DNA of 64,000 nucleotides from Clostridia bacterium. GTDB lineage: Bacteria > Bacillota_A > Clostridia > Oscillospirales > Acutalibacteraceae. The first letter of the stretch is position 1; every line of letters begins with the position of its first letter. Made by a program: the position numbers and the translations under genes. The notes beneath the pieces are model-generated. The model ran no database searches. It was not told the DNA's origin and saw only the letters and a list, made by a program, of their open reading frames with translations. Shown here in pieces: positions 1-9,338 of the stretch. The stretch spans positions 8,379 to 72,378 of the forward strand of contig JAFPAK010000058.1 of the NCBI GenBank assembly GCA_017390825.1, in the 5' to 3' direction.

Positions 1-689
1 TTCCTGTCACTATTCCGTTATGGATGGCAGCGCTTGGCAGCATTATCGCAATAGTAATAGTAAAACAGCTTTTCGGCGGCATCGGACAGAATTTTGTAAA
101 CCCTGCTCTGATCGGCCGTATAGTGCTTATGACCTCATACGCAACACAGATGACAACATGGGTAGACCCATTCTACTACACGCAGGTTGACGCAATGACC
201 TCACCTACCCCGCTTGTGCAAATGGCAAATGGTGATACAGATCTCCCTTCATATCTCAATATGCTTATCGGTATGCGTGGCGGATGTCTTGGCGAAACCT
301 GCATACTGGCACTTATTGCAGGCGGCATTTATCTTGTTGTAAAGCGTGTTATCTCCCCTGCTACACCTATTGCTTTTATCGCAACAGTAGGTATTCTCTC
401 ATTCCTTGCAGGATATGATCCGCTCTATCAAATGATGTCGGGCGGTCTTGTACTCGGCGCTGTATTTATGGCTACCGATTATGCAACTACACCCATTACC
501 ACAAAGGGAAAAATAATTTTCGGCATCGGTTGCGGACTTATCACCGCATTTATCCGTTTCTTCGGCTCGCTGCCGGAGGGTGTATCCTTCTCGATAATTA
601 TTATGAATATACTTACACCTTATATTGATAATTTTACTTCTCCCAAGCCTTTCGGCACAGTTAAAGAAAAGAAAGGCGGCGAAGCTTAA
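1..689 (+). CDS. rnfD: Rnf complex subunit D, C-terminal part (cut by window edge)
   Basis: Membrane subunit of the Rnf ferredoxin:NAD+ oxidoreductase, which couples electron flow to Na+ or H+ export across the cell membrane. The frame is open from base 3, with no start before the first visible residues (PVTIPLWMAALG), so the N-terminus lies upstream; about 228 residues are visible. Several hydrophobic segments follow one another. The short stretch MTSPTPL, near base 200, matches the place where RnfD carries covalent FMN on a Thr (family knowledge; the exact residue is inferred). The stop overlaps the rnfG start as TAATG. The visible order D-G-E-A-B is the usual clostridial one, so rnfC is expected just outside the window. 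Confidence 0.95.
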   Translation, partial: PVTIPLWMAALGSIIAIVIVKQLFGGIGQNFVNPALIGRIVLMTSYATQMTTWVDPFYYTQVDAMTSPTPLVQMANGDTDLPSYLNMLIGMRGGCLGETCILALIAGGIYLVVKRVISPATPIAFIATVGILSFLAGYDPLYQMMSGGLVLGAVFMATDYATTPITTKGKIIFGIGCGLITAFIRFFGSLPEGVSFSIIIMNILTPYIDNFTSPKPFGTVKEKKGGEA

Positions 690-1222
690 TGAAAAAGATC
701 AACTTAAAAGAGATACTTATCCCTATTATCGTGCTTACGGTGATATGTCTTATATCAGGTGCGGCACTGAGCATTACTAATGAAGCCACTGCAGAGAAAA
801 TTGCCGCTAATGAACAGCAAAAGACCGATGAAGCTATGATGACCGTTATGCCGTGTGAGCATTTTGAGCAGATAGGCGATACAGATCTTTATGCTGCAAG
901 TTCAGGCGATAAAGTTGTCGGCTATGCGGCAGGTCAGACTGCTGTTGGCTACGGCGGAGATGTAACTGTTATGGTTGGCATAAAGCTTGACGGCAGTATA
1001 AACAAAATTGAAATAGTTTCCTGCGATGATGAAACGCCCGGTCTTGGTCAGAACATCAAGACAGACGATTTCAAATCCCGCTTTAACGGACTTTCGGGAA
1101 AACTCACAATCGGAGAAGATGTTGACGCTTGGAGCGGTGCGACTATTTCTTCTACTGCAGTTTGTAACGCTGTAAATGCAGCGCTTGAATTATATTCTGA
1201 AAATATTATGGAGGTGCAGTAA
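689..1222 (+). CDS. rnfG: Rnf complex subunit G, flavoprotein
   Basis: Periplasm-side flavoprotein of the Rnf complex that passes electrons between membrane subunits. The 177-residue protein has one N-terminal membrane anchor (residues about 8-30), then an FMN-binding domain. Near the C-terminus the motif SGAT (in DAWSGATISS) is the classic site where FMN is linked to Thr through a phosphoester. Length is typical. The start overlaps the rnfD stop by one base and the stop overlaps the rnfE start by one base, which indicates tight translational coupling within the operon. Confidence 0.95.
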   Translation: MKKINLKEILIPIIVLTVICLISGAALSITNEATAEKIAANEQQKTDEAMMTVMPCEHFEQIGDTDLYAASSGDKVVGYAAGQTAVGYGGDVTVMVGIKLDGSINKIEIVSCDDETPGLGQNIKTDDFKSRFNGLSGKLTIGEDVDAWSGATISSTAVCNAVNAALELYSENIMEVQ

Positions 1223-1899
1223 TGGGTAATCTGAAAAATGAATTTACAAAAGGCATTATCAAAGAAAATCCGGTACTGCGTCTGGTGCTTGGCACCTGTC
1301 CTACACTTGCGGTATCTACCGCTGCCGTAAACGGTATCGGTATGGGTATTGCCGCAACACTTGTTTTGCTTGGTTCAAATATAGTTATTTCCCTGCTGCG
1401 TAATATCATCCCCGACAAGGTACGTATCCCTGCATATATCACGATAATTGCAGCATTTGTTACGGTTATTCAGATGCTGATAAAAGCATTTATGCCGTCT
1501 ATTGACGCAGCACTCGGTATATATCTTCCGCTTATAGTTGTAAACTGCATCATACTCGGCAGAGCGGAAATGTTTGCATCAAAAAACAGCGTGCTTCCGT
1601 CCATATTTGATGCACTTGGTATGGGCGTAGGCTTTACGGCAGCTCTGCTTGTGATGGGCTCTATCCGTGAAATACTCGGAGCAGGCACACTTTTCGGCAT
1701 TGAGCTGACAAACAACTTTATACCGCCTATGACGGTAATGCTTTTGGCACCCGGTGGATTTTTTGTGTTCGGTGTGCTTATCGCACTTGCAAATAAATTA
1801 GCAGTAACAATGGGTAAAAAGCCGGTAGTCAAAACAGGCTGCTCGGGATGTCCGAACGGCGAAAACTGCCCCGGTGCTTGTGACAAGGAGGATAAATAA
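1222..1899 (+). CDS. rnfE: Rnf complex subunit E, membrane protein
   Basis: Integral membrane subunit of Rnf, paired with RnfA; family knowledge places a shared [2Fe-2S] centre between the two. The 225-residue protein begins with the family signature ENPVLRLVLGTCPTLAVST and has about six membrane helices, with Cys in GTCPT and in VVNC as likely cluster ligands. The C-terminus ends in an unusual Cys-rich tail, CSGCPNGENCPGAC, absent from the compact core of the family. It could bind metal, but that is inference. Start and stop each overlap a neighbour by one base. Confidence 0.94.
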   Translation: MGNLKNEFTKGIIKENPVLRLVLGTCPTLAVSTAAVNGIGMGIAATLVLLGSNIVISLLRNIIPDKVRIPAYITIIAAFVTVIQMLIKAFMPSIDAALGIYLPLIVVNCIILGRAEMFASKNSVLPSIFDALGMGVGFTAALLVMGSIREILGAGTLFGIELTNNFIPPMTVMLLAPGGFFVFGVLIALANKLAVTMGKKPVVKTGCSGCPNGENCPGACDKEDK

Positions 1900-2492
1900 T
1901 GATCAAAGAGCTTATCGTTATTATCGTTGCAGCAGTTCTTTCAGAAAACTTCGTGCTCTCAAAATTCCTCGGTATATGCCCGTTTCTTGGCGTATCAAAG
2001 CAGGTAAACACCGCTGTCGGTATGAGTGCCGCGGTTACATTTGTAATGGTGCTTGCAACCGCAGTTACCTATCCCGTTTATGCGTATATTTTAGTACCAA
2101 ACGGTCTTGACTATTTGCAGACGGTAGTATTCATACTTATCATTGCAACCTTGGTACAGATAGTTGAGCTTGTACTGAAAAAATATATTCCGCCGCTGTA
2201 TTCTGCGCTTGGTGTATATCTTCCGCTTATCACCACCAACTGTGCTGTGCTCGGTGTTACTATTCTCAACTTTACAAAAGAACTCACTTATGTGGAATCA
2301 CTCGTAAACTCACTTGGAGCAGGACTTGGATTTTTGCTTGCAATGGTGCTTTTTGCAGGCGTTCGTTCACGGATAGAGGGCTGTGATATTCCCGAATCCC
2401 TGAAGGGACTGCCTATTACGCTCATTGCGGCTTCGCTCGTTGCGCTTTCATTCCTCGGCTTCAGCGGAGTTGCAAACAATTTGTTCAGTTAA
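1899..2492 (+). CDS. rnfA: Rnf complex subunit A, membrane protein
   Basis: Integral membrane subunit A of the Rnf complex, the inverted-topology partner of RnfE. The 197-residue protein opens with the family signature LSENFVLSKFLGICPFLGVS and has about six membrane helices; Cys in GICPF and TTNCAVLG are the expected [2Fe-2S] ligands. Length is standard. It overlaps the rnfE stop by one base and lies 15 bases before rnfB, in the same operon. Confidence 0.95.
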   Translation: MIKELIVIIVAAVLSENFVLSKFLGICPFLGVSKQVNTAVGMSAAVTFVMVLATAVTYPVYAYILVPNGLDYLQTVVFILIIATLVQIVELVLKKYIPPLYSALGVYLPLITTNCAVLGVTILNFTKELTYVESLVNSLGAGLGFLLAMVLFAGVRSRIEGCDIPESLKGLPITLIAASLVALSFLGFSGVANNLFS

Positions 2493-2507
2493 GGGGTCAA
2501 CTAAACT

Positions 2508-3308
2508 ATGAACGGTATTTTATTAACACTAATCATCCTCGGTGTTATCGGTATTCTTTCCGGTCTGCTTTTGTCGGTCGTATCAATTGTAATGGCAGTT
2601 AAGAAGGATGAAAAACTTGAAAAATTAGAAAACGCTCTGCCGGGTGCAAACTGTGGCGGATGCGGCTTTTCCGGCTGTTCTGCATATGCAGAGGCACTTT
2701 ATTCCGGTAAGACCGAGGATATGTCGCTTTGCTCCGTTGCAGGCGCTGACGGTGCAAAGGCAATCGCAGAGATAATGGGCAAGGAAGCAGGCGGATTTGT
2801 AAAAAAAGTCGCAGTAGTACGTTGTCGTGGCAATTGGGATTTTACACATACAAAAATGGATTATGAAGGCTATAACACTTGCTCGGCTGCAAATCAGCTG
2901 TTTAAGGGACTTGGTGCTTGCGCTCACGGTTGTATGGGCTTCGGTGACTGTGCGGCAGTCTGTCCCGAAGATGCGATAATCGTTGAAAACGGTCTTGCAA
3001 GAGTGGATTACGATAAATGTATTGCCTGCGGCAAGTGTGTAAAGACTTGCCCTAAGAGCATTATCCGCCTTATTCCCTACACAGAAACCACACGCTTTGT
3101 AAGCTGTGTCAACCGTGAAAAGGGTGCACTTGTGCGCAAGCAATGTACCGTTGGTTGTCTTGGCTGCGGACTTTGTGTGAAAAAGTGTGAACACGGCGCT
3201 ATCACTTTATATAATAAAAAAGCAAAAATAGATTATTCAAAATGTACAGGCTGCGGCGCTTGTCAGGAAGCATGTCCTGCAAAATGTATTTTGGATTTTA
3301 ACGGATAA
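2508..3308 (+). CDS. rnfB: Rnf complex subunit B, iron-sulfur protein
   Basis: Electron-entry subunit of Rnf, taking electrons from reduced ferredoxin. The 266 residues show, in order, an N-terminal membrane anchor (about 3-28), the RnfB four-iron motif NCGGCGFSGCSAY, and then several ferredoxin-type clusters: CIACGKCVKTCP, CTVGCLGCGLCVKKCE and CTGCGACQEACP. All cluster Cys appear intact. It closes the visible rnf operon; mnmG follows after 13 bases, probably on the same transcript. Confidence 0.95.
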   Translation: MNGILLTLIILGVIGILSGLLLSVVSIVMAVKKDEKLEKLENALPGANCGGCGFSGCSAYAEALYSGKTEDMSLCSVAGADGAKAIAEIMGKEAGGFVKKVAVVRCRGNWDFTHTKMDYEGYNTCSAANQLFKGLGACAHGCMGFGDCAAVCPEDAIIVENGLARVDYDKCIACGKCVKTCPKSIIRLIPYTETTRFVSCVNREKGALVRKQCTVGCLGCGLCVKKCEHGAITLYNKKAKIDYSKCTGCGACQEACPAKCILDFNG

Positions 3309-3321
3309 GAGGTAAACAATA

Positions 3322-5184
3322 TTGCAGTATTTTGCAGGAAATATCGATGTCGCAGTAATAGGCGCAGGTCACGCAGGTATTGAAGCTGCGCTCGCATCTG
3401 CACGTCTTGGCTGCGAAACGGTGATTTTCACTATAAACCTTGATGCAGTAGGAAATCTGCCATGTAATCCCGCTATCGGCGGAACTGCCAAAGGTCATCT
3501 TGTGCGTGAACTGGATGCACTCGGCGGTGAAATGGGCAAGGCAGCAGATGAGACATTTATTCAGTCACGCATATTAAACCGAGGAAAAGGTCCTGCGGTT
3601 CATTCGCTGCGTGCGCAGATTGACCGAAGAGATTACGGCACAAGAATGAAGCATCGCCTTGAAACTCAAAAAGGTTTGATGCTTATTCAGGCGGAAATAA
3701 CTGAAATTGAGCGCACAGACGGTATGTGGCGAATTGCTACACGCCTTGGCGCATACTACATTTGTAAGGCAGTCATTATCTGTACCGGAACTTTTCTGGG
3801 TGGTAAAATATATGTCGGCGAAGTTAGCTACGACGGCGGCCCCGACGGACTTTTTCCGGCAACAGAGCTTGCAAAATCGTTGAATAAGCTCGGTGTCAAA
3901 ACACGACGCTTCAAGACAGGTACACCGCCGAGAGTTCTGCGAAGCAGTATTGATTATACCGGTCTGGAAGTTCAGTACGGTGATGAACCTATCACACCGT
4001 TTTCATATTCGACCGATCCTGCAACACTTCAAAACCGCGCTGTATGTCATATCACATGGACTAATGACAAGATGAAAAAAATCATCAAAGATAACATTCA
4101 TCGCTCACCGCTTTATGCAGGGATGATAGAAGGAGTCGGTCCACGATACTGCCCGAGCATTGAAGACAAGATAATCCGATTTGCTGATAAATCCCGTCAT
4201 CAGGTATTTTTGGAGCCTTGCGGACTAAATACTGAAGAGATATATCTTCAGGGCGTATCGTCCTCTCTGCCTGAAGAAGTGCAACAACAGATGTACCGCA
4301 CCATTCCGGGACTTGAAAATGTCAAAATAATGCGTACTGCGTATGCCATCGAATACGACTGTGTTGACCCGACCGAGCTTTACGCAACACTTGAATTCAA
4401 GGAGTTTGCAGGGCTTTACGGAGCGGGTCAGTTCAACGGCTCGTCAGGTTATGAGGAAGCCGCAGTACAAGGCTTTGTAGCAGGTGTTAACGCTGCAAGA
4501 AAGATACAAAACAAATCTCCCTTCACTCTTTCCCGTGCCGACTGCTATATAGGAACGTTGATAGACGATCTTGTTACAAAAGGCTGCGAAGAGCCTTACA
4601 GAATGATGACATCACGCTCCGAATACCGCTTGCTGCTGCGTCAGGACAATGCAGATGAGCGGCTTATGCCAATTGGAAGAGAAATCGGTCTAATCGGAGA
4701 CGATGATTGGCAGGCATATCTCGATCGTCAACAGAAAAAGCACGATGAGATCGCCCGTGCTGAAAAGACAGTATTCCCTCCGTCAGATAAGCTGAATGAG
4801 ATTTTAGAACAGAATGGCACAGCTACAGTATCAACAGGTGTACGACTTGCAGAGCTTTTGCGCCGTCCTCAGCTTTCCTATGAAAAGCTCAAGGAGATAG
4901 ATACAGATCGTCCTGAACTACCCGTTGCAATACTTGAAACGGTTCAAACAGAATTAAAATATGAGGGCTACATCCGTCGACAGAGTGCCGCTGTAAATGA
5001 AGCAAAGCGGCTTGAAAAGAAAGTTATACCCGACGATATCAACTATCTCGAAATATCAGGGCTTCGACTTGAAGCAAGAGAAAAGCTTAATAAAATACGC
5101 CCGTTAAATATCGGGCAGGCATCAAGAATTTCCGGCGTATCCCCTGCGGATATCTCGGTTTTGCTGATCTACCTTGCAAAATAA
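3322..5184 (+). CDS. mnmG: tRNA uridine-5-carboxymethylaminomethyl modification enzyme MnmG (GidA)
   Basis: FAD-dependent enzyme that, with MnmE, modifies U34 in the wobble position of several tRNAs. The 620-residue length fits the family. The N-terminus carries the FAD-binding VIGAGHAGIEAALA motif, followed by the family-specific NPAIGGTAKGHLVRE and RGKGPAVHSLRAQ. The start is TTG, preceded by AAGAGGT 8 bases upstream; no better ATG exists near the conserved N-terminus. Unlike many Firmicutes, neither mnmE nor rsmG sits beside it; instead it follows rnfB by 13 bases. Confidence 0.96.
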   Translation: MQYFAGNIDVAVIGAGHAGIEAALASARLGCETVIFTINLDAVGNLPCNPAIGGTAKGHLVRELDALGGEMGKAADETFIQSRILNRGKGPAVHSLRAQIDRRDYGTRMKHRLETQKGLMLIQAEITEIERTDGMWRIATRLGAYYICKAVIICTGTFLGGKIYVGEVSYDGGPDGLFPATELAKSLNKLGVKTRRFKTGTPPRVLRSSIDYTGLEVQYGDEPITPFSYSTDPATLQNRAVCHITWTNDKMKKIIKDNIHRSPLYAGMIEGVGPRYCPSIEDKIIRFADKSRHQVFLEPCGLNTEEIYLQGVSSSLPEEVQQQMYRTIPGLENVKIMRTAYAIEYDCVDPTELYATLEFKEFAGLYGAGQFNGSSGYEEAAVQGFVAGVNAARKIQNKSPFTLSRADCYIGTLIDDLVTKGCEEPYRMMTSRSEYRLLLRQDNADERLMPIGREIGLIGDDDWQAYLDRQQKKHDEIARAEKTVFPPSDKLNEILEQNGTATVSTGVRLAELLRRPQLSYEKLKEIDTDRPELPVAILETVQTELKYEGYIRRQSAAVNEAKRLEKKVIPDDINYLEISGLRLEAREKLNKIRPLNIGQASRISGVSPADISVLLIYLAK

Positions 5185-5198
5185 AGGGAGGTACTGTA

Positions 5199-5933
5199 AT
5201 GGATAACAACTCACAGAAATACACAGAAAGTCTTGCACAGCTTAAAAAGCATCTTTATGCACGAGAATTGCAGCGTCAGAAATGGGCAAATGAAAATTGG
5301 TCCCATCCCGGCGGAAATATCTTTAAGACCTCAAGGATCGCAATACCTATACTCTCTGCAGTTGCATTATTTATATGTGCAATATACGCTATTTTACGCT
5401 ATCAGATGCTGTTTTACAGTGAATTTCTTAAAGCACTCGGCTCAACCACTACATATACCGTTGAGCCGGTCAGCATTAATATAAGCGTTGCAGCTACTGC
5501 AATATTCGGCATAATGCTGCTCATCGGTGTTGTTATGATAATACGCAATAAAATGCTCTTTGGAACACGGCTTTCTCTTATCTCATCCGTTGTTCTTCTG
5601 CTCAACCTTATTGTCAACATCAATATTGGGTTGCCTGATAATTCACTTTTTGACGAAGCACCGGTGTTCAGCTACTTCCAGATAATGATAACCGGCATTA
5701 TTATACTCGGAATTATCGTTTTGTTGTCCGGCAGTGTAGTCGGTATATACATAAATGAACGCCGTGAGCTGAACCGTTCGGCAGAGCATATACTTTCCAA
5801 AATCGCAGCCGGCAGCAATGATATGCTCACTTCAGATGATTATGCAGAAAAAATCAATGAGTTTATAGCAAAAGACATTGAAAAAGAAAACGAGGATCGT
5901 GAATATCAGAAAAAGAAAAAGCGCCAAAAGTAA
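5199..5933 (+). CDS. Hypothetical multi-pass membrane protein
   Basis: I do not recognise a family. The 244-residue protein has a basic, hydrophilic N-terminus (about 45 residues), four hydrophobic segments (roughly 48-70, 95-117, 122-145 and 165-185), and a charged cytoplasmic-looking C-terminal tail that ends in a Lys-rich run (KKKKRQK). A clear ribosome site, GGGAGG, lies 8 bases before the ATG. It starts 14 bases after mnmG and is probably co-transcribed with it. The lysine-rich tail could contact nucleic acid or acidic lipid, but nothing in the sequence decides this. Confidence 0.75.
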   Translation: MDNNSQKYTESLAQLKKHLYARELQRQKWANENWSHPGGNIFKTSRIAIPILSAVALFICAIYAILRYQMLFYSEFLKALGSTTTYTVEPVSINISVAATAIFGIMLLIGVVMIIRNKMLFGTRLSLISSVVLLLNLIVNINIGLPDNSLFDEAPVFSYFQIMITGIIILGIIVLLSGSVVGIYINERRELNRSAEHILSKIAAGSNDMLTSDDYAEKINEFIAKDIEKENEDREYQKKKKRQK

Positions 5934-6003
5934 ATAATGCTTGCTTTTTCATATAAGCAATGGTAAAATGTTAAAGTATTTAATTTGAAGGGAAGTAAAA
6001 TCA

Positions 6004-7377
6004 ATGAAAAATACCGAAAAAACGCTTGATAAAATCGTAGCGCTGTGTAAAGGCAGAGGATATGTATTCCCCGGCTCTGAAATATACGGCGGTCTTTCAA
6101 ACACTTGGGACTACGGCCCGCTCGGCGTTGAATTTAAGAACAATGTTAAAAAAGCATGGTGGAAACGCTTTATTCAGGAAAATCCCTACAATGTAGGTCT
6201 TGATGCAGCTATTCTTATGAATCCGCAGGTATGGGTCGCTTCAGGTCATGTAGGTGGCTTCTCCGATCCGTTGATGGACTGTAAAGAATGTAAAACCCGT
6301 CACAGAGCAGATAAACTCATTGAAGACACAGGCGTAAATCCAGCTGGCTGGTCGGATCAGCAAATGCTTGATTATATCAATGAAAACAACATCGTTTGCC
6401 CTGAATGCGGTAAATGTAATTTTACTGATATACGTAAGTTTAATCTTATGTTCAAGACATTTCAGGGTGTTACAGAGGACTCAAAAAATGAGATATTCCT
6501 CCGTCCTGAAACTGCACAGGGTATTTTCGTAAACTTTGCAAATGTTCAGCGTACTACCCGTAAAAAGGTACCGTTCGGCATCGGTCAGATAGGTAAGTCG
6601 TTCCGTAACGAGATCACTCCAGGTAACTTTACCTTCCGTACCCGTGAGTTTGAGCAGATGGAGCTTGAATTTTTCTGCAAACCCGGTACTGATCTTGAGT
6701 GGTTCAAATATTGGAAGGATTACTGTGAGAAATTCCTTCTTGATCTCGGTCTTAAGGCTGAAAACCTCAAGCTCCGTGACCACGAAAAAGAGGAACTTTC
6801 GCACTACTCAAATGCTACAACAGATATTGAATATCTCTTCCCGTTTGGTTGGGGTGAGCTTTGGGGTATTGCTGACAGAACCGATTTTGATTTGACACAG
6901 CATATCAACACATCAGGTAAATCACTTGAATACTTTGATCCCACTACAAACGAAAAATACATCCCCTATGTTATTGAGCCTTCTCTCGGTGCTGACCGTG
7001 TTGCTCTTGCATTCCTTTGTGAGGCTTACGATGAGGAGACAGATGAAAAAGGCGAAGTAAGAGTTGTGATGCGTTTGCACCCGGCACTTGCGCCGATAAA
7101 AGCTGCTATTCTCCCACTTTCTAAGAAGCTTTCGGATAAAGCTCTTGAGATATATGAGAGCCTTGCAAAGAAATTCAACGTTGATTATGATGATGCAGGC
7201 TCTATCGGTAAGCGTTACCGCCGTCAGGATGAAGCAGGCACACCGCTTTGCATCACCTATGACTTTGAGTCAGAAGAAACAGGTAAGGTAACAGTGCGTG
7301 ATCGTGATACAATGGAGCAGGAGCTTGTTGATATCGACAAGCTGGAAGAGTATATTGCGAAGAAGCTCGAATTCTAA
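6004..7377 (+). CDS. glyS: Glycyl-tRNA synthetase, dimeric type
   Basis: Class II aminoacyl-tRNA synthetase that charges tRNA-Gly in the cytoplasm. At 457 residues it is the single-chain alpha2 type, not the two-gene GlyQ/GlyS type. Motif 2 is seen in [19 protein letters not shown] and motif 3 in [14 protein letters not shown]; the N-terminal [12 protein letters not shown] is family-typical. Two Cys pairs (CKEC, CPECGKC) lie in the insertion. Unlike ileS below, the 70-base gap upstream holds no T-box. A GAAGGGAAG ribosome site precedes the ATG. A strong terminator follows. Confidence 0.96.
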   Translation: MKNTEKTLDKIVALCKGRGYVFPGSEIYGGLSNTWDYGPLGVEFKNNVKKAWWKRFIQENPYNVGLDAAILMNPQVWVASGHVGGFSDPLMDCKECKTRHRADKLIEDTGVNPAGWSDQQMLDYINENNIVCPECGKCNFTDIRKFNLMFKTFQGVTEDSKNEIFLRPETAQGIFVNFANVQRTTRKKVPFGIGQIGKSFRNEITPGNFTFRTREFEQMELEFFCKPGTDLEWFKYWKDYCEKFLLDLGLKAENLKLRDHEKEELSHYSNATTDIEYLFPFGWGELWGIADRTDFDLTQHINTSGKSLEYFDPTTNEKYIPYVIEPSLGADRVALAFLCEAYDEETDEKGEVRVVMRLHPALAPIKAAILPLSKKLSDKALEIYESLAKKFNVDYDDAGSIGKRYRRQDEAGTPLCITYDFESEETGKVTVRDRDTMEQELVDIDKLEEYIAKKLEF

Positions 7378-7387
7378 TATATGCTTT

Positions 7388-7430
7388 AAAGCAGATTTTA
7401 TCCGACAAGGTGAAATCTGCTTTTTATTTT
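7388..7430 (+). terminator. Rho-independent terminator after glyS
   Basis: An 11-bp perfect stem, AAAGCAGATTT paired with AAATCTGCTTT, with a 14-base loop, followed by TTATTTT. It separates glyS from the next promoter. Confidence 0.9.
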
Positions 7431-7451
7431 GAATTTTTTTCATAATCTATC

Positions 7452-7480
7452 TTGCAAGATATCCTAAAATTTGATATACT
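7452..7480 (+). promoter_or_regulatory. Sigma-A type promoter for the DUF1846 gene
   Basis: TTGCAA, 17-base spacer, TATACT. It lies 38 bases before the chosen start codon and directly after the glyS terminator. Confidence 0.8.
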
Positions 7481-7518
7481 ATTTAAGTGTTTTATTATTT
7501 ATAAGAGGAAGTACGAAA

Positions 7519-9003
7519 ATGGATAAACTAGGCTTTGATAATGAAAAATATATAAGTCTGCAATCCCAGAATATCAGAGACAGGATCGCCATGTTCGGCG
7601 GCAAGCTTTATATGGAATTCGGCGGCAAGCTTTTTGATGATTTTCACGCATCAAGAGTTCTGCCCGGCTTTGCTCCCGACTCAAAGGTAAAAATGCTGCT
7701 CAATCTTAAGGATGACGCAGAGATAGTTATCGTTATCAATGCCGACGCTATTGAGAAAAATAAGCGCAGAGGCGACCTCGGCATCACATACGATCTTGAT
7801 ACCCTGCGTCTTATTGACGCTTTCCGCGGCATCGGTCTTTATGTCGGCAGCGTTGTTATTACACGCTATACCGAGCAACCGCTTGCAGTTGCTTTTGAGC
7901 GCCGTCTTCAGAGTCTGGGCATCAAGGTCTACCGTCATTACACTATTCCCGACTACCCCTCAAACATTCCCCTTATCGTTAGTGACGACGGCTTTGGTAA
8001 AAACCAATATATTGAAACCGAGCGCCGTCTTGTAGTCGTTACCGCTCCCGGTCCTGGCAGCGGAAAGATGGCCGTTTGCCTTTCACAGCTATACCATGAG
8101 AACAAGCGTGGAATCAAGGCAGGTTACGCTAAATTTGAGACCTTCCCCATCTGGAATATACCGCTTAAACATCCTGTAAACATTGCTTACGAAGCGGCAA
8201 CCGCTGATCTTAACGATGTAAATATGATAGATCCGTTCCACCTTGAAGCATACGGTAAAACGACAGTTAACTACAATCGTGACATAGAGATATTCCCTGT
8301 GCTGAACGCTATGATGGAACGCATTATGGGCGAGTCACCATATAAGAGCCCAACCGATATGGGCGTTAATATGGCAGGCTGTGCTATATGCGATGATGAG
8401 ATATGCTGTGCTGCTGCAAAACAGGAAGTCATAAGAAGATACTTTGCTGCTATGGGCGCTGTCCGTCAGGGTCTTGGTGAGCAAAGCGAGGTTGCAAAGA
8501 TCGAGCTTATTATGAATAAACTCGGCATAACCGTAGATGACCGTCCGGTTGTAGCTGCCGCTCTCCAAAAAGCCGAGCTTACAAATGCTCCGGCTACATC
8601 AATAGAATTGACGGACGGCAGAATAGTGACCGGTAAGACAAGCTCGTTGCTCGGTGCATCCTCATCAATGCTGCTTAATGTATTAAAAGAGCTTGGAGGT
8701 ATCCCCGATGAAGTTCAGCTTCTTTCACCCACTATCATCGAACCTATCCAGCGAATGAAAACGGGCGCTCTCGGTAATCACAATCCTCGCCTTCATACAG
8801 ATGAAGTATTAATAGCGCTTTCTATCTGTGCCGCTACGGATGAGACGGCAAAACTGGCACTTGATCAGGTTCCAAAGCTTCGGGGACTTGAAGCTCATTC
8901 AACAGTCATACTATCCCGTGTTGACGAACAGACCTTCAGAAAGCTCGGTGTGAATATGACCTGTGAGCCGAAATATCAGACTAAAAAGCTTTATCATGCG
9001 TAA
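7519..9003 (+). CDS. DUF1846 (UPF0371) family protein
   Basis: Conserved protein of unknown role found in many Firmicutes. The sequence from MDKLGFDNEKYISLQSQNI through VVTAPGPGSGKMAVCLSQLY to the C-terminus matches the UPF0371/DUF1846 family as I know it. The GPGSGK stretch resembles a P-loop, and the middle region GVNMAGCAICDDEICCAAAKQE is Cys-rich. I chose the ATG at 7519 (494 residues, the family's usual length), because AGAGGA lies 9 bases upstream; an in-frame start 48 bases earlier would fall inside the promoter. It is a single-gene transcript between a terminator and the ileS T-box. Confidence 0.88.
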   Translation: MDKLGFDNEKYISLQSQNIRDRIAMFGGKLYMEFGGKLFDDFHASRVLPGFAPDSKVKMLLNLKDDAEIVIVINADAIEKNKRRGDLGITYDLDTLRLIDAFRGIGLYVGSVVITRYTEQPLAVAFERRLQSLGIKVYRHYTIPDYPSNIPLIVSDDGFGKNQYIETERRLVVVTAPGPGSGKMAVCLSQLYHENKRGIKAGYAKFETFPIWNIPLKHPVNIAYEAATADLNDVNMIDPFHLEAYGKTTVNYNRDIEIFPVLNAMMERIMGESPYKSPTDMGVNMAGCAICDDEICCAAAKQEVIRRYFAAMGAVRQGLGEQSEVAKIELIMNKLGITVDDRPVVAAALQKAELTNAPATSIELTDGRIVTGKTSSLLGASSSMLLNVLKELGGIPDEVQLLSPTIIEPIQRMKTGALGNHNPRLHTDEVLIALSICAATDETAKLALDQVPKLRGLEAHSTVILSRVDEQTFRKLGVNMTCEPKYQTKKLYHA

Positions 9004-9016
9004 ATAAAGCTAAGCC

Positions 9017-9045
9017 TTGACAACAAAAAGAATTTGTGTTAATAT
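9017..9045 (+). promoter_or_regulatory. Sigma-A type promoter for the ileS leader
   Basis: Consensus TTGACA, 17-base spacer, TAATAT. Transcription should begin near 9052, just before the T-box leader. Confidence 0.85.
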
Positions 9046-9065
9046 TAATTTACTTATGAATACCA

Positions 9066-9313
9066 TTAAAAGCAATGACGAAGACGGCTGTTTTGTATAG
9101 TCGGTTACAGCGAGTCGGGGACGGTGCAAAGCCCGATACCGTAACAAAACATATTGCCTATCACTTCCGAGCTGCGGTGCGAACGATATTCTTCAATTAG
9201 CACTTGCCGGTTTTTCACCGTTATAGGAAACGCATATAGATGTATGCTGTAATGGGTGGTATAGCGAAGAAACATATTTAAGTCTTCGTCCTGTTATGGG
9301 GCGAAGACTTTTT
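9066..9313 (+). ncRNA. T-box leader, isoleucine specific
   Basis: tRNA-sensing riboswitch that lets ileS be transcribed when uncharged tRNA-Ile accumulates. Stem I shows the AGTCGGGGACGGTG...AAGCCCGA arm; the specifier codon is read as ATC at 9160-9162, in the context CCT-ATC-ACTTCC. The T-box core, ATGGGTGGTATAGCGAAG, lies at 9252-9269. The terminator is GTCTTCG (9282-9288) paired with CGAAGAC (9302-9308), then a T-run; the GCGAAGA of the T-box can pair with the same TCTTCG strand to form the antiterminator. This leader fills the 335-base gap before ileS. Confidence 0.93.
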
Positions 9314-9338
9314 ATTTTATATTTACGGAGGAAACAGT

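Noticed and set aside
2625..3194. Long open frame opposite rnfB
   Set aside because: It is the mirror of a Cys-rich coding region, without ribosome site or family resemblance. The same applies to antisense frames opposite dnaJ (23306-24028), mnmG, ileS and the purine genes.
5938..5960. Small inverted repeat TGCTT/AAGCA before glyS
   Set aside because: Five base pairs with an AT-rich loop; too weak for a terminator or riboswitch, and no T-box core is present.
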